A DNA stretch of 64,000 bases from Nonomuraea dietziae (GCF_014195505.1 NZ_JACIBV010000001.1:8432001-8496000); one strand, 5' to 3'. Shown: positions 33,356 through 42,132, counted from the first letter of the stretch. A program made the numbers and translations. Notes: generated by a model not told the origin, from the letters alone.

Positions 33356-34113
33356 ACACGCTCGAGGGCAAGATCGCGATCGTCACGGGCGGTGCCTCGG
33401 GCATCGGGCGGGCCACGGCGCTGACCTTCGCCCGCGCAGGCGCCAGGGTGGTGGTCGCCGACATCGACGGCCCCGGCGCGGAGGCGACGGTCGAGCAGAT
33501 CGCCGCCGTGGCCGGCGACAAGGCCGCCGTGGCCGTGCGGGCCGACGTGTCGGACTCCGACGACTGCCGCAGGATCGTCCAGACCGCCCTCGACGCGTTC
33601 GGCGCTCTGCACGTGCTGTTCAACAACGCGGGCATCATCCGCCGTACCACGGCCCTGGATCTCGACGTCGAGGAGTGGGACCGCGTCATGGCGGTCAACG
33701 TCAGGTCCGTCTTCCTCATGTGCAAGCACGCCATCCCCGCCATGACCGAGGGCGGTTCCATCGTCAACACCGGCTCCGGATGGGGCCTGAAGGGCGGTGG
33801 GAACGCCATCTCCTACTGCGCGTCCAAGGCCGCGGTGGTCAACATGACCCGGGCCCTCGCCATCGACCACGCCAGGGCCGGCATCCGGGTCAACTCCGTG
33901 AACCCCGGCGACACCGACACACCGATGCTGCGCGACGAGGCCCGTCAGCTCGGAGAGGACTGGGCCGCGTTCCAGACCGACGCGGCCGACCGGCCGATGG
34001 GCAGGTCCGGCACTCCGGACGAGATCGCCCAGGCCGTGCTCTTCCTGGCGAGCGACGCCGCCAGCTACATCACCGGATCCGCCCTCGTCGTCGACGGCGG
34101 CGGCCTCGCCTGA
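33352..34113 (+). CDS. Short-chain dehydrogenase/reductase
   Basis: This 253-residue classical SDR has the NAD(P)-binding TGGASGIGR (12-20), the Asp in VVADIDG at the end of beta-2, which favours NAD over NADP, the NNAGI motif, the catalytic Ser in NTGSG, Tyr-x-x-x-Lys in YCASK (about 155-159), and VNPGDTDTPM. It probably oxidises a sugar or polyol hydroxyl released by the operon's glycosidases. ATGA overlap with the NAD-kinase-like gene upstream; 89 bases precede the ABC binding-protein gene. Confidence 0.92.
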   Translation: MNTLEGKIAIVTGGASGIGRATALTFARAGARVVVADIDGPGAEATVEQIAAVAGDKAAVAVRADVSDSDDCRRIVQTALDAFGALHVLFNNAGIIRRTTALDLDVEEWDRVMAVNVRSVFLMCKHAIPAMTEGGSIVNTGSGWGLKGGGNAISYCASKAAVVNMTRALAIDHARAGIRVNSVNPGDTDTPMLRDEARQLGEDWAAFQTDAADRPMGRSGTPDEIAQAVLFLASDAASYITGSALVVDGGGLA

Positions 34114-34202
34114 CACCCGGGGCCCGGCCTCGGCCTGCCCCCGCCGTGCCTGACCCCCACTCGCCTCGACACCCCCCTGAACACAAGCCTGAAGGAGCCA
34201 CC

Positions 34203-35489
34203 ATGAAGCGTGCGCTAGCCATCCTGGGCGTCCTCGCCCTCGCCACCACCGCGTGCAGCGGCAGCGGCGGCGGGAACGTTCCCGGCACGAGCGGCGGCCA
34301 AGGACAGGTCACCGTCCGCTGGTCCACCTGGGGATCGGCCGAGGACCTCAAGCTCTACGAGAAGTTCACCGACGACTTCCACAAGCGGCACCCCGGCATC
34401 CGGCTCAAGCTGGAGTCGGTCGCCGACTACGAGGACTACCACCCCAAGCTGCTCGCCCAGCTCACCAGCAAGACGGCGCCCGACGTGTTCTTCGTGGGCG
34501 ACGACAACATCGGCAAGTTCGTCTCCGCAGGGGTGGTCACCCCGCTCAACGACCAGCTGTCCGGGCCGGAGTCCAAGAGCAAGCCGGAGGACTTCTTCGA
34601 GGGCATCTACGGCGGCGCCAAGCTCGACGGCAAGATCTACGGCGTCCCCAACGACACCAACCCCGAGGTCCTCTGGTTCGACAAGCAGGCCCTGAAGGAC
34701 GCGGGGATCACCGAGGACCCCGCCGCCCTCCACGAGGCCAAGCAGTGGACCATGGCGAAGTACCTGGAGATGAACGCCAAGCTCAAGGCGGCGGGCAAGG
34801 CCGGCTCGATCTTCTGGAACTGGTACGGCTCCACGTACTCCATGATCAACGGCTTCGGCGGCAAGGTGTGGGACGGCGGCAAGTTCGTCGCCACCACGGA
34901 CGCCAAGTCCCGCCAGGCGCTGCAGATGCTGGCCAAGGGCTACCAGGACAAGACCTTCCTCAGCGCCGACACCCTGCCCGACAGCAACGGGCCCAGCACC
35001 CAGTTCCTCAAGCACAAGGTCGGCTTCTACGCGGGCGGTCGCTGGGTGATCGACTCGTTGAAGAAGGGCGGCGAGCTGGACAACTACGACATCGTGCCGT
35101 TCCCCTCGCAGACCGGCGAGCCCATGCCCGGCGCCGTCGCCGCCTCCTACCTGTCCATCAACAAGGACACCAAGCTGCCGAAGGAGGCCTTCACGTTCCT
35201 CACCGAGTTCGTCGGCAAGGACGGCCAGCTCCTGCGGCTCAAGGGCGGCGGCGCGGTGCCGTCCGTCAAGGGCGCCGAGCAGGTCGTGCTGGAGGACAAG
35301 TACCCCGCCCACGCCCAGACCTTCCTCGACGTGCGCGACACCGGCTTCGCCAACTACGCCGAGGAGGTCTCCGTGCCAGGCCTGACCGCCGACATCAACG
35401 AGCACCTGATGAAGGTGTGGACCGGCAAGGTCGGCTTCGACGAGGGCATGACCGAGTTGCAGAAGCTCGTCGAGAGCAAGCTGGGCTAG
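34203..35489 (+). CDS. Sugar ABC transporter substrate-binding lipoprotein
   Basis: This 428-residue extracellular lipoprotein captures a saccharide for import. The signal peptide with lipobox LATTAC places the lipidated Cys at about residue 19. The mature part begins after a Gly/Ser linker with VTVRWSTWGSAEDLKLYEKF and has the PDVFFVGDDN and YGVPNDTNPEVLWF segments typical of family 1 (MalE-like) binding proteins. ATG at 34203 with AGGAG 7 bases upstream. It is followed after 2 bases by two permease genes. Confidence 0.93.
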   Translation: MKRALAILGVLALATTACSGSGGGNVPGTSGGQGQVTVRWSTWGSAEDLKLYEKFTDDFHKRHPGIRLKLESVADYEDYHPKLLAQLTSKTAPDVFFVGDDNIGKFVSAGVVTPLNDQLSGPESKSKPEDFFEGIYGGAKLDGKIYGVPNDTNPEVLWFDKQALKDAGITEDPAALHEAKQWTMAKYLEMNAKLKAAGKAGSIFWNWYGSTYSMINGFGGKVWDGGKFVATTDAKSRQALQMLAKGYQDKTFLSADTLPDSNGPSTQFLKHKVGFYAGGRWVIDSLKKGGELDNYDIVPFPSQTGEPMPGAVAASYLSINKDTKLPKEAFTFLTEFVGKDGQLLRLKGGGAVPSVKGAEQVVLEDKYPAHAQTFLDVRDTGFANYAEEVSVPGLTADINEHLMKVWTGKVGFDEGMTELQKLVESKLG

Positions 35490-35491
35490 CC

Positions 35492-36418
35492 GTGGCCATC
35501 CTCACCGAGGCCCGCCCTCAGGTGGCCCGCCGGGCGAAGGGCGTCAGGAACAGGGACGGCTGGTGGGCCGCGTTCTTCCTCGGGCCACAGCTCACCCTGC
35601 TGGCCGTGTTCCTGGTCTTCCCGCTCGGGTTCGCCGTCGTGCTGGCCTTCATGCGGTGGGACGGGCTGGGCCAGAAGGAGTGGGTGGGCCTGGACAACTT
35701 CGCCGCCCAGCTCTCCGATCCTGAGTTCGGGCTGGCCGTGTGGAACACGGTCAAGCTCGCGCTGCTGACCGCGCCGTTCGGGCTCGCACTGGCGCTGCTC
35801 ATCGCGGTCGCGCTGAACAGCGTCAAGGGCGGCGGCTTCTACCGCGTGCTGTACTTCATGCCGGTGGTCACCAGCTCGGTCGCCGTCGCGCTGATGTGGC
35901 AGATCATCCTGGCCGGCGACGAGTACGGCGTGCTCAACGCCTCGCTGGAGCGCTGGTTCGGCATCACCGGCCCTGACTGGCTGGGCGATCCCGGCTGGGT
36001 GATCGTGGCCATCGCGGTGGTGACGATCTGGTCGTCGCTCGGGCTCAACGTGGTGATCTTCCTGGCCGGGCTGCAGACCATCCCGCCGCAGATCGTCGAG
36101 GCGGCCAGGATGGACGGCGCGGGCAGCCTGCGCATCTTCCGCTCGGTCACGCTGCCGCTTCTCTCGCCCACGATCTTCTTCTCGACCGTGGTCGCGGTGA
36201 TCAGCTCGTTCCAGGCGTTCGACCAGATCTACGTGCTGGTCAACCCGAAGTACAACGATGGCGCGCGCACGATCGTCTACCAGGTCTACGAGCTCGGCTT
36301 CCAGGACTTCCAGTTCGGCATGAGCAGCGCCGCCGCGCTGATCCTGCTGGTCCTGACGCTGCTGGTGACCCTCGTCCAGTTCGCCGCGCAGAAGCGCCTC
36401 GTCCACTACGACACGTGA
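35492..36418 (+). CDS. Sugar ABC transporter permease (MalF-type)
   Basis: This 308-residue inner-membrane permease has about six helices. The first, FFLGPQLTLLAVFLVFPLGF, is followed by the conserved WVGLDNFAAQL loop. The EAA loop that docks the ATPase is IVEAARMDGAGSLRIFRSVT (about residues 202-221). GTG start 2 bases after the binding-protein stop, so it is tightly linked. It pairs with the next permease. No ATPase gene is present in the locus; a shared MsiK-type ATPase elsewhere would be expected in actinomycetes. Confidence 0.92.
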   Translation: MAILTEARPQVARRAKGVRNRDGWWAAFFLGPQLTLLAVFLVFPLGFAVVLAFMRWDGLGQKEWVGLDNFAAQLSDPEFGLAVWNTVKLALLTAPFGLALALLIAVALNSVKGGGFYRVLYFMPVVTSSVAVALMWQIILAGDEYGVLNASLERWFGITGPDWLGDPGWVIVAIAVVTIWSSLGLNVVIFLAGLQTIPPQIVEAARMDGAGSLRIFRSVTLPLLSPTIFFSTVVAVISSFQAFDQIYVLVNPKYNDGARTIVYQVYELGFQDFQFGMSSAAALILLVLTLLVTLVQFAAQKRLVHYDT

Positions 36419-36428
36419 GGGGGCGCGG

Positions 36429-37250
36429 ATGCGACCCAGGCAGGTAGCCCTGCACGCCGTGCTCACCATCGGCGGGCTGGCGATGCTGTTCCCGTTCGTC
36501 TGGATGCTGCTGACCTCGTTCAAGAGCGTGCGGCAGATGCTGAACAACCCGCTCGACTGGCTGCCCGACCCGTGGCGCTGGGAGAACTATCCCGACGCGC
36601 TCGCGGCGATGCCGTTCGGCACCGCGTACTGGAACAGCTTCTACATCGCCGCCATCAACGTCACTCTCACCCTGCTGACCTCGGCCATGGCCGCCTACGC
36701 CTTCGCCAGGATCAGGTTCAGGGGCTCGGAAGTGCTGTTCGTGGTGTTCCTGGCCACCCAGATGGTGCCCGCGCAGGTGACGATCGTGCCGCTCTACCTG
36801 ATGCTGGCGCAGTTCGGGTGGATCGACTCGCACCTGTCGCTGATCGTGCCGTCCATCGCGAACCCGTTCGCGGTGTTCCTGCTCCGCCAGTTCATCAGGG
36901 CGGTGCCGGTGGAGCTGGAGGAGGCCGCCAGGATCGACGGCGCGGGCCGCTGGCGGTGCTTCTGGAACGTCGTGCTGCCGAACATCCGCCCCGGCCTGGG
37001 CGCGCTCGGCATCATCGCCTTCCTCGCCTCGTGGAACTCGTTCCTCTTCCCGCTGATCTTCCTGAACTCGCCTGAGCTGGCCACCGTGCCGCTGCTGCTG
37101 AGCCAGTTCTCCGGCGGGCGCACGGCGGTCGACTACGGGCTCATCCTGGCGGGCTCCGCGATCGCGGTGGTGCCCATGCTGATCGCCTTCCTGATCGGCC
37201 AGAGAAAAATCATCAACTCGATGGCGGCTTCGGGACTGGGTGGGCGCTGA
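36429..37250 (+). CDS. Sugar ABC transporter permease (MalG-type)
   Basis: This is a 273-residue second permease with six helices. The N-terminal helix is followed by PFVWMLLTSFKS, the canonical start of MalG-type permeases. The EAA loop is ELEEAARIDGAGRWRCFWNV (about residues 161-180), and the C-terminal FLIGQRKIINSMAASGL is typical. It starts 10 bases after the MalF-type gene, and its stop shares a base with the start of the following hydrolase (TGATG). Confidence 0.93.
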   Translation: MRPRQVALHAVLTIGGLAMLFPFVWMLLTSFKSVRQMLNNPLDWLPDPWRWENYPDALAAMPFGTAYWNSFYIAAINVTLTLLTSAMAAYAFARIRFRGSEVLFVVFLATQMVPAQVTIVPLYLMLAQFGWIDSHLSLIVPSIANPFAVFLLRQFIRAVPVELEEAARIDGAGRWRCFWNVVLPNIRPGLGALGIIAFLASWNSFLFPLIFLNSPELATVPLLLSQFSGGRTAVDYGLILAGSAIAVVPMLIAFLIGQRKIINSMAASGLGGR

Positions 37251-38794
37251 TGCTGGATCTGAGAGAACGACCGTTCACCGACCGGGGCTCCCGGCTGCTG
37301 GTGATGGCGGCCGACGACGGCTCGCTCTGGATCGCCAGAGCCCTGTACGAGACCCCGCTGCGCGACACGACCGTCCTGACGGGACTGCGGGTCCTCGCGG
37401 GAGACCGGGAGCTGCCGGTACGGCAGGCGCTGCCCGACCGGGTGGAGTTCGAGGGCGGCGTGGCGATGGCCTTCGCAGGTCCCGACACGATCGTGCTGAG
37501 CGGCAGGGACGCGCGGGCGGTGTGGGACGGCGGAGAGGCCGACATCGACGGCTGTCTCACGCTGGTCGGCCCTCCTGCCGGCGACGGCGCGGCGGTGCTC
37601 GCGGCGGCCGCCACGCGATGGCGTGACTGGTTCGCCGCCATGCCGTCCGTGTCCGAGGCGCTGCGCGAGCGCGCGCAGCAGGCGTGGTGGACGCTCGGGG
37701 TGAACCTGGTGCCGATCCGGGGAAGGGAGTCGCTGATCCCCTCCAAGTACGGCTACGTCGGCCTGTGGAACTGGGACTCCTACTTTCACGCTGTCGCTCT
37801 CAGGCACGCCGACCCGGCGCTGGCCAGGGAGCAGATCCGCATCCTGCTCGACAACCAGAGGCCGGACGGCCTGATCCCCGACGTGGTGCACGACCACGGG
37901 GTGCTCACCGAGACCACCGATCTGCCCCGCTCGGACCTGGCCCGCCTGGCCCAGCACGTGGGAGGCGAGCCGCTTCGGGAGGTGGTGCCGGTCACCAAGC
38001 CGCCGCTCACCGCCTGGGCCGTGTGGAAGATCCACGAGGTGGATCCCGACCTGGACTTCCTGGCCGAGGTCTACGAGCCGCTGGTTCGCTCGCAGGAATG
38101 GTGGTTCGCCCGCTCGGATCCCGACGGCGACGGCCTGGCCGAATACCTCCACCCGTACTCGTCCGGCCTGGACGACAGCCCCATCTGGGATCACGGGCCG
38201 CGCGCCGAGCCTCCCGACCTCAACGCCTACCTGGCGTTGCAGTACGACCGGCTCGGCGACATCGCCGCCGCGCTCGGCCGCGACCCCTCCGGGTGGCGGG
38301 CCAAGGCTCAGGCGCTCGTCGACCTCATGGTGGCGCGCCGATGGAGCGGCACCCGCTTCGTCACCAGGGTCGCGGGGCGGGAGGCGACCGTCCGCACCCC
38401 GCTGGACCTCATGCCGCTGGTGACCGGGCGGCTGCCCGCCGCGATCGCCACCCGGCTCGTCGAGGACCTGCGCTCGCCGAGCTTCTGGGGGGAGCGTCCG
38501 GTGCCCACCGTGGCGTTCGACGACCCCGGATTCGACCCCGATGCCATGTGGCGCGGCCCGGTCTGGCTGAACGTCAACTACCTGCTGATCGACGGCCTGC
38601 GCCGGTCCGGCCACCCGGAGACGGCTCGTGAGCTGAGGGAACGCACGCTGGCGATGGTCCGCGACGGCGGCGGTCTCTACGAGTACTGGAACCCGCTGAC
38701 GGGCCGCAGGGCGGGCAGGGCGACCAGCGGGTTCGGCTGGTCGGCCGCGCTCTTCCTGGACCTGGCCCAGGAGGACCCTGCCGGGCACGCGTAG
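37250..38794 (+). CDS. GH63-like alpha-glycosidase (MGH/trehalase-type (alpha/alpha)6 barrel)
   Basis: This 514-residue protein has a short N-terminal beta region (to about residue 115) and an (alpha/alpha)6 barrel. Motifs match glycoside hydrolases related to GH63 and mannosylglycerate/glucosylglycerate hydrolases: YVGLWNWDSYFHAVAL (about 166-181), a central GLDDSPIWD (about 304-312) expected to hold a catalytic Asp, and WRGPVWLNVNYLLIDGL near the end with FGWSAALFLDL. There is no signal peptide, so it acts inside on an imported glycoside. It is the last gene of the operon, followed by a GC-rich hairpin. The exact linkage specificity is unknown. Confidence 0.82.
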   Translation: MLDLRERPFTDRGSRLLVMAADDGSLWIARALYETPLRDTTVLTGLRVLAGDRELPVRQALPDRVEFEGGVAMAFAGPDTIVLSGRDARAVWDGGEADIDGCLTLVGPPAGDGAAVLAAAATRWRDWFAAMPSVSEALRERAQQAWWTLGVNLVPIRGRESLIPSKYGYVGLWNWDSYFHAVALRHADPALAREQIRILLDNQRPDGLIPDVVHDHGVLTETTDLPRSDLARLAQHVGGEPLREVVPVTKPPLTAWAVWKIHEVDPDLDFLAEVYEPLVRSQEWWFARSDPDGDGLAEYLHPYSSGLDDSPIWDHGPRAEPPDLNAYLALQYDRLGDIAAALGRDPSGWRAKAQALVDLMVARRWSGTRFVTRVAGREATVRTPLDLMPLVTGRLPAAIATRLVEDLRSPSFWGERPVPTVAFDDPGFDPDAMWRGPVWLNVNYLLIDGLRRSGHPETARELRERTLAMVRDGGGLYEYWNPLTGRRAGRATSGFGWSAALFLDLAQEDPAGHA

Positions 38795-38804
38795 TGACCG
38801 CCGT

Positions 38805-38836
38805 CCGGGGCGCGATCCCGAGTGGACGCGCCCCGG
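38805..38836. terminator. Bidirectional hairpin between GH63 gene and RIO kinase
   Basis: CCGGGGCGCG (38805-38814) and CGCGCCCCGG (38827-38836) make a 10-bp perfect stem with a 12-base loop in the 47-base gap between convergent genes. There is no T-run; a terminator for both sides is likely. Confidence 0.6.
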
Positions 38837-38841
38837 GGAGG

Positions 38842-39688
38842 TCAGGCGAGGCCGGCTTCGGCACGGAGGAGGGCGGAAAGGCGCTCGCCCGAGACGGGCA
38901 GGCCTTTGTGTGCGAACCACGTGGCGACGTTGCGGGCGTCGCGGTCGAGGAAGTCGGGGCCGGTCGGGTGGGCGATGACGTCGACGATCTGGGGCAGGTC
39001 GATGATCACCAGGCGCCCTTCGTCGACCAGCAGGTTGTACGGCGACAGGTCGCCGTGCGCGAGACCCTCCCTGGAGAGGACGACCATGGCCTCGACCAGC
39101 TGCTCCCAGAGGTCGTCCAGCCCCTCGTCCACGGTCGCCAGGCGCGGGGGCCGCGTAGCCGTCGGGGGTGCCGACGAACTCCTGGAGGATCTCCGTGCCG
39201 AGGATCTGCACCGGGTAGGGCACCGGCAGCCCCAGCTCCCACAGGCGCACGAGCGCGGAGAACTCCGCCTGCGCCCACTGTCCCGCGATGACCTGCTTGC
39301 CGAACGCGGTGCGCGAGGACATCGCCCTGGCGGCGCGCGAGTCGCGCATGCGGCGGCCCTCCAGGTAGCCGGAGTCGCGGTGGAAGAGCCGGTGGTCGCT
39401 GGAGCGGTAGCGCTTGGCGGCCAGCAGGCAGACCCTGTCGGTGTCGGGCACGCCGCGCGAGATGAGATGGACGTCGGCTTCCTTGCCGGTCTTGAGGATG
39501 CCGAGCTCGGTGTCGACGGCGGCCAGCTCGGTGACCAGCCAGCCGGGACGGGGCTCGGGGCCACGCTCGGTCGGGGTGCTGAGGTCCCAGGTGGACCAGC
39601 GGTCACCTGAGGGAGGGCCGTCGAGGTCGACGGGGTTGCTGTCGAGCCAGTCGAGGTCGTCGGCGTCGAGGCGGTGCTTCTTCGGCAC
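38842..39688 (-). pseudogene. RIO1-family serine kinase with a frameshift
   Basis: Two frames together make one RIO-type atypical kinase of about 280 residues. The first (from GTG 39688, MPKKHRLDADDLDWLDSNPV) holds the ATP-binding part, with ILKTGKEADVHLI and the AAKRY lysine, and runs to QEFVGTPDGYAAP. The second resumes with RLATVDEG and carries the catalytic HGDLSPYNLLVDEGRL and metal-binding IIDLPQIVD. The frames join at a run of five G (plus strand 39146-39150); deleting one base restores DGYAAPRLAT, the expected family sequence. Either a real frameshift mutation or a homopolymer sequencing error; all catalytic residues survive, so an error is quite possible. AGGAG precedes the GTG start. 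Confidence 0.82.
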
Positions 39689-39947
39689 GGTGGTGATCTC
39701 CTGATGAGGATGCCCACCGGCGCGGCGATCAGGTCAGCGGCTGACCGATGGGAGAGCAAACGGACGCGGAAAAGGGCACGCGAACACTCGTCGTCACGGT
39801 CACCCCTCCCTTCGTCCGGCGCCTCGACGCTCCGGTCGAGGACTCCCACGTGTCGAAGCCGCTGCCGAGGCGCGGCGACACCTCGACGAGTATGCAGGGC
39901 CGGAAACCGGCGGCGCAACGCAATATCGACCGCCTACGATCACGGGC

Positions 39948-40508
39948 ATGGAACGGTGCGTGGAATGCGGACGCTGGCCCTACGCAGGGGCGCCAGGCTG
40001 CCGCCGCTGCCTGGCGCTGGTGGATCGCATCATCGAGGACGGCTACCAGGCGTTCCTGAAGGAGCTCGACCTGGAGGACGACGTCGCCGTCGCCGAGATG
40101 ATCGTCGAGGAGATCAAGGGCTACGACTGGCGGGTGGTCGACGGCGCCTTCGAGCGTCTGACCTGCGGGGCATGCGGCAGCAGGCGGGGAAGGGGTCCGA
40201 AGGACTGCCCGCCGTGCGAGCTCGACGAGGGCTTTCGCTACTCCGCCCGCGAGGTCGACAGGCCCGGTGTGATGCCCCGTAACGAGCACGCGATCAGAGT
40301 CGGCGCGGCCGTGCTGCGCAACGGGCACAGGCACTCGCCGAGGGCGCTGCTCAGCTGGCAGATCGGCTTCCCGCTGGTCCTGAGCGGCTACCTGCCCTCC
40401 ACACCGGAGGCGCAGGCCCTACGTGCCCGCGTCAACAGGGGCGCCACCTACGAGGACCTGGCCGCCGTCCACGTGCCCGACCTGACCGGCTGGCCCACCA
40501 CTGCCTGA
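39948..40508 (+). CDS. Small protein with four CxxC motifs, function unknown
   Basis: I do not recognise the family of this 186-residue protein. Four CxxC pairs, CVEC (4-7), CRRC (18-21), CGAC (about 73-76) and CPPC (about 86-89), could build one or two zinc ribbons. A helical acidic stretch lies between them, and a C-terminal third contains NEHAIRVGAAVLRNGHRHSP. No signal peptide or membrane helix is seen. The upstream 260-base gap to the RIO kinase start holds no other recognisable feature. It is convergent with the next gene, 8 bases apart. Confidence 0.6.
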   Translation: MERCVECGRWPYAGAPGCRRCLALVDRIIEDGYQAFLKELDLEDDVAVAEMIVEEIKGYDWRVVDGAFERLTCGACGSRRGRGPKDCPPCELDEGFRYSAREVDRPGVMPRNEHAIRVGAAVLRNGHRHSPRALLSWQIGFPLVLSGYLPSTPEAQALRARVNRGATYEDLAAVHVPDLTGWPTTA

Positions 40509-40516
40509 CGGGCGGC

Positions 40517-41113
40517 TCAGGACGGGTCGCGGCGCTCCTGCATGGTCTTGCGGTACAGCTCGTCGATCTCGTCGAGCGGGTCGACGGTCCTGCGCCTGGA
40601 CTCGATCTCCAGCTCGGTGCGGGCGTGCAGCTCCTCGATGCCGGTGGAGGCGTGGTGCACCTGGCTGTCGAGCAGATCGGCCCTGATCCTTGCGCACATG
40701 GCGGTCAGCTTGGCCTGGTGCTCGCGCAGCCGGTCGAGCGTGACGTGGTCGACATAGGGGGAGACGCGGCGCTGCTGGGCGTACATGCCGAGCTGGGTGT
40801 CGTGCACGTCCGCCTGCTGGGACAGCTCTCTCATCAGCTGCGGCAGATCTCCGAGGCCCCAGCCCTGCTGCAGGGCGGCGTCGACGTGCTGCCTGGTCAT
40901 GGAGACCTCGCGGCGCAGGTCGAGACGTAGCCGCTCGACCTCGGCCGCGTCGCCGTTGCCCATGGCGTTGACGTGGGTGGCCAGGCGCGCTGTGGCCTGT
41001 CGCGCCGACTGACTGGCCCTCTTGCCCACCTTGACCAGGGCGTAGACGGCCACCCCCGCCAGGGCGAGGAAGATCACGACGACCGCGAGCAGGATCAGAA
41101 GGAAAGTGCTGAT
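40517..41113 (-). CDS. Single-TM coiled-coil protein, possible ATC start
   Basis: This protein of about 198 residues has one N-terminal membrane helix (STFLLILLAVVVIFLALAGV) and a long charged helical, coiled-coil-like cytoplasmic part (about residues 35-190). No family is recognised. The start is odd: the only in-frame ATG is far upstream (41230), across a stretch of poor coding character, and no GTG or TTG lies between. A perfect GGAGGT (41126-41121) is followed after 7 bases by an in-frame ATC (41113) just before the membrane helix, so a rare ATC start is proposed. Alternative: start at 41230, giving 237 residues. Confidence 0.6.
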   Translation of the reverse strand: MSTFLLILLAVVVIFLALAGVAVYALVKVGKRASQSARQATARLATHVNAMGNGDAAEVERLRLDLRREVSMTRQHVDAALQQGWGLGDLPQLMRELSQQADVHDTQLGMYAQQRRVSPYVDHVTLDRLREHQAKLTAMCARIRADLLDSQVHHASTGIEELHARTELEIESRRRTVDPLDEIDELYRKTMQERRDPS

Positions 41114-41294
41114 CGGAGGGACCTCCAGTCCGGCCTTTATCTCAGAGGATAGTTGATTCGACGTGCCTGGAGGCGGCCGGTCAGGAGACGACGTGCGGGC
41201 GCAGGGGCGGGGGCCACTGGGCGCCCGCACGCGTCTGGCCGAACGCTAGCGCCTTCGCGCTCTCCCGGGAGTCATCCGCCGGAAGGATCCGCCC

Positions 41295-41870
41295 TCACTC
41301 CCTCGAAGGACTGCGGACTCTTCTGATCGCCCACCAGGCGAAGACGGCCAGCGCGGCCAGCAGGACCAGCACCAGGACCGGCAGGAAGATCGCGACCAGG
41401 CTGACGCCGAGCGAGCCGGCGTCCTCCACGGTGCTGACCACGGGGGCGCCGAGGCCGCCGGTGGTGGCGTTCACGACCGGCCTGGCCGTGGACTTCAGCA
41501 CATGGACGGCCAGCGCGGTCACGATCCCGATGAGCCACCCCGCCCAGGGGTTCTCCGTCATCCAGGTGGAGCTGTCGATCTCGGCGGCGGCCGCGGTGGC
41601 GCTGAAGACCACGCCGCCTGACGCCGGCCGTACGGCGGTCTGGATGGCGTCGTTGACGCTGTCGACCACGGGCACCTTGTCCAGCACGAACTCGGCCAGC
41701 AGGAGCACCGCGATGATCGCGAGCACGCCCCAGTTGGACAGCCACCCGTAGCCGTCGGGCAGCTTCACCGCGTCGGTCAGGTTGGCCAGCACCCCGACCA
41801 CCAGGAGCGGAATGTAGGCGTTCAACCCGGCGGCGGTGCTCAGTCCGAGGCCGGTCAGTGCAGCGAGCAT
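41295..41870 (-). CDS. DUF4126 family membrane protein
   Basis: This 191-residue protein has several hydrophobic helices and matches the DUF4126 pattern: MLAALTGLGLSTAAGLNAYIPLLVVG, then DKVPVVDSVNDAIQTAVRP (about 68-86) and STARPVVNATTGGLGAPVVS (about 128-147). The repeated DxVNDxxQ / PVVNA halves suggest an internal pseudo-repeat typical of the family. The function is not known. The start is ambiguous; ATG 41870 was chosen because the helix begins at once, but ATG at 41882 or 41903 is possible. Confidence 0.8.
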   Translation of the reverse strand: MLAALTGLGLSTAAGLNAYIPLLVVGVLANLTDAVKLPDGYGWLSNWGVLAIIAVLLLAEFVLDKVPVVDSVNDAIQTAVRPASGGVVFSATAAAAEIDSSTWMTENPWAGWLIGIVTALAVHVLKSTARPVVNATTGGLGAPVVSTVEDAGSLGVSLVAIFLPVLVLVLLAALAVFAWWAIRRVRSPSRE

Positions 41871-41886
41871 CCCTTGTCCCATCCTG

Positions 41887-41944
41887 TACGGCAGGCCTCC
41901 CACAGCCCACCGCGGTCACCGGGTGACCCTCCGTCCATCACGCG
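41887..41944. repeat. Dispersed intergenic element, copy C
   Basis: The copy starts TACGGCAGGCC and ends CCTCCGTCCATCACGC, with a GGTCACC-G-GGTGACC dyad (41914-41928). It lies just upstream of the DUF4126 start. The rest of the gap to 42132 contains only a GC palindrome, CCCCGCCGGCGGGG (42067-42080), which could help end transcription of the flavoprotein gene. Confidence 0.6.
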
Positions 41945-42132
41945 ATGCGGGCGGGACTTCGGCGCCCGCCGTGACGTCGCCCCCGCCTCCTTCGACCGTA
42001 GCTCCTGACCCGTCCGCGCGGTCGTCCCGTCGATCACCTGGCCGGGATTTCGTCGTCCCCCGGATCCCCCGCCGGCGGGGCCCGGGTCCTCGGGGGAGGC
42101 GGCGCCCGGAGGCCCGTCACCCCAAGGCGAAC

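Noticed and set aside
37133..39688. 851-codon minus-strand frame spanning the GH63-like gene
   Set aside because: Only its first 180 or so codons are real (N-terminal half of the RIO kinase). After the frameshift it reads through the complement of the GH63-like gene.
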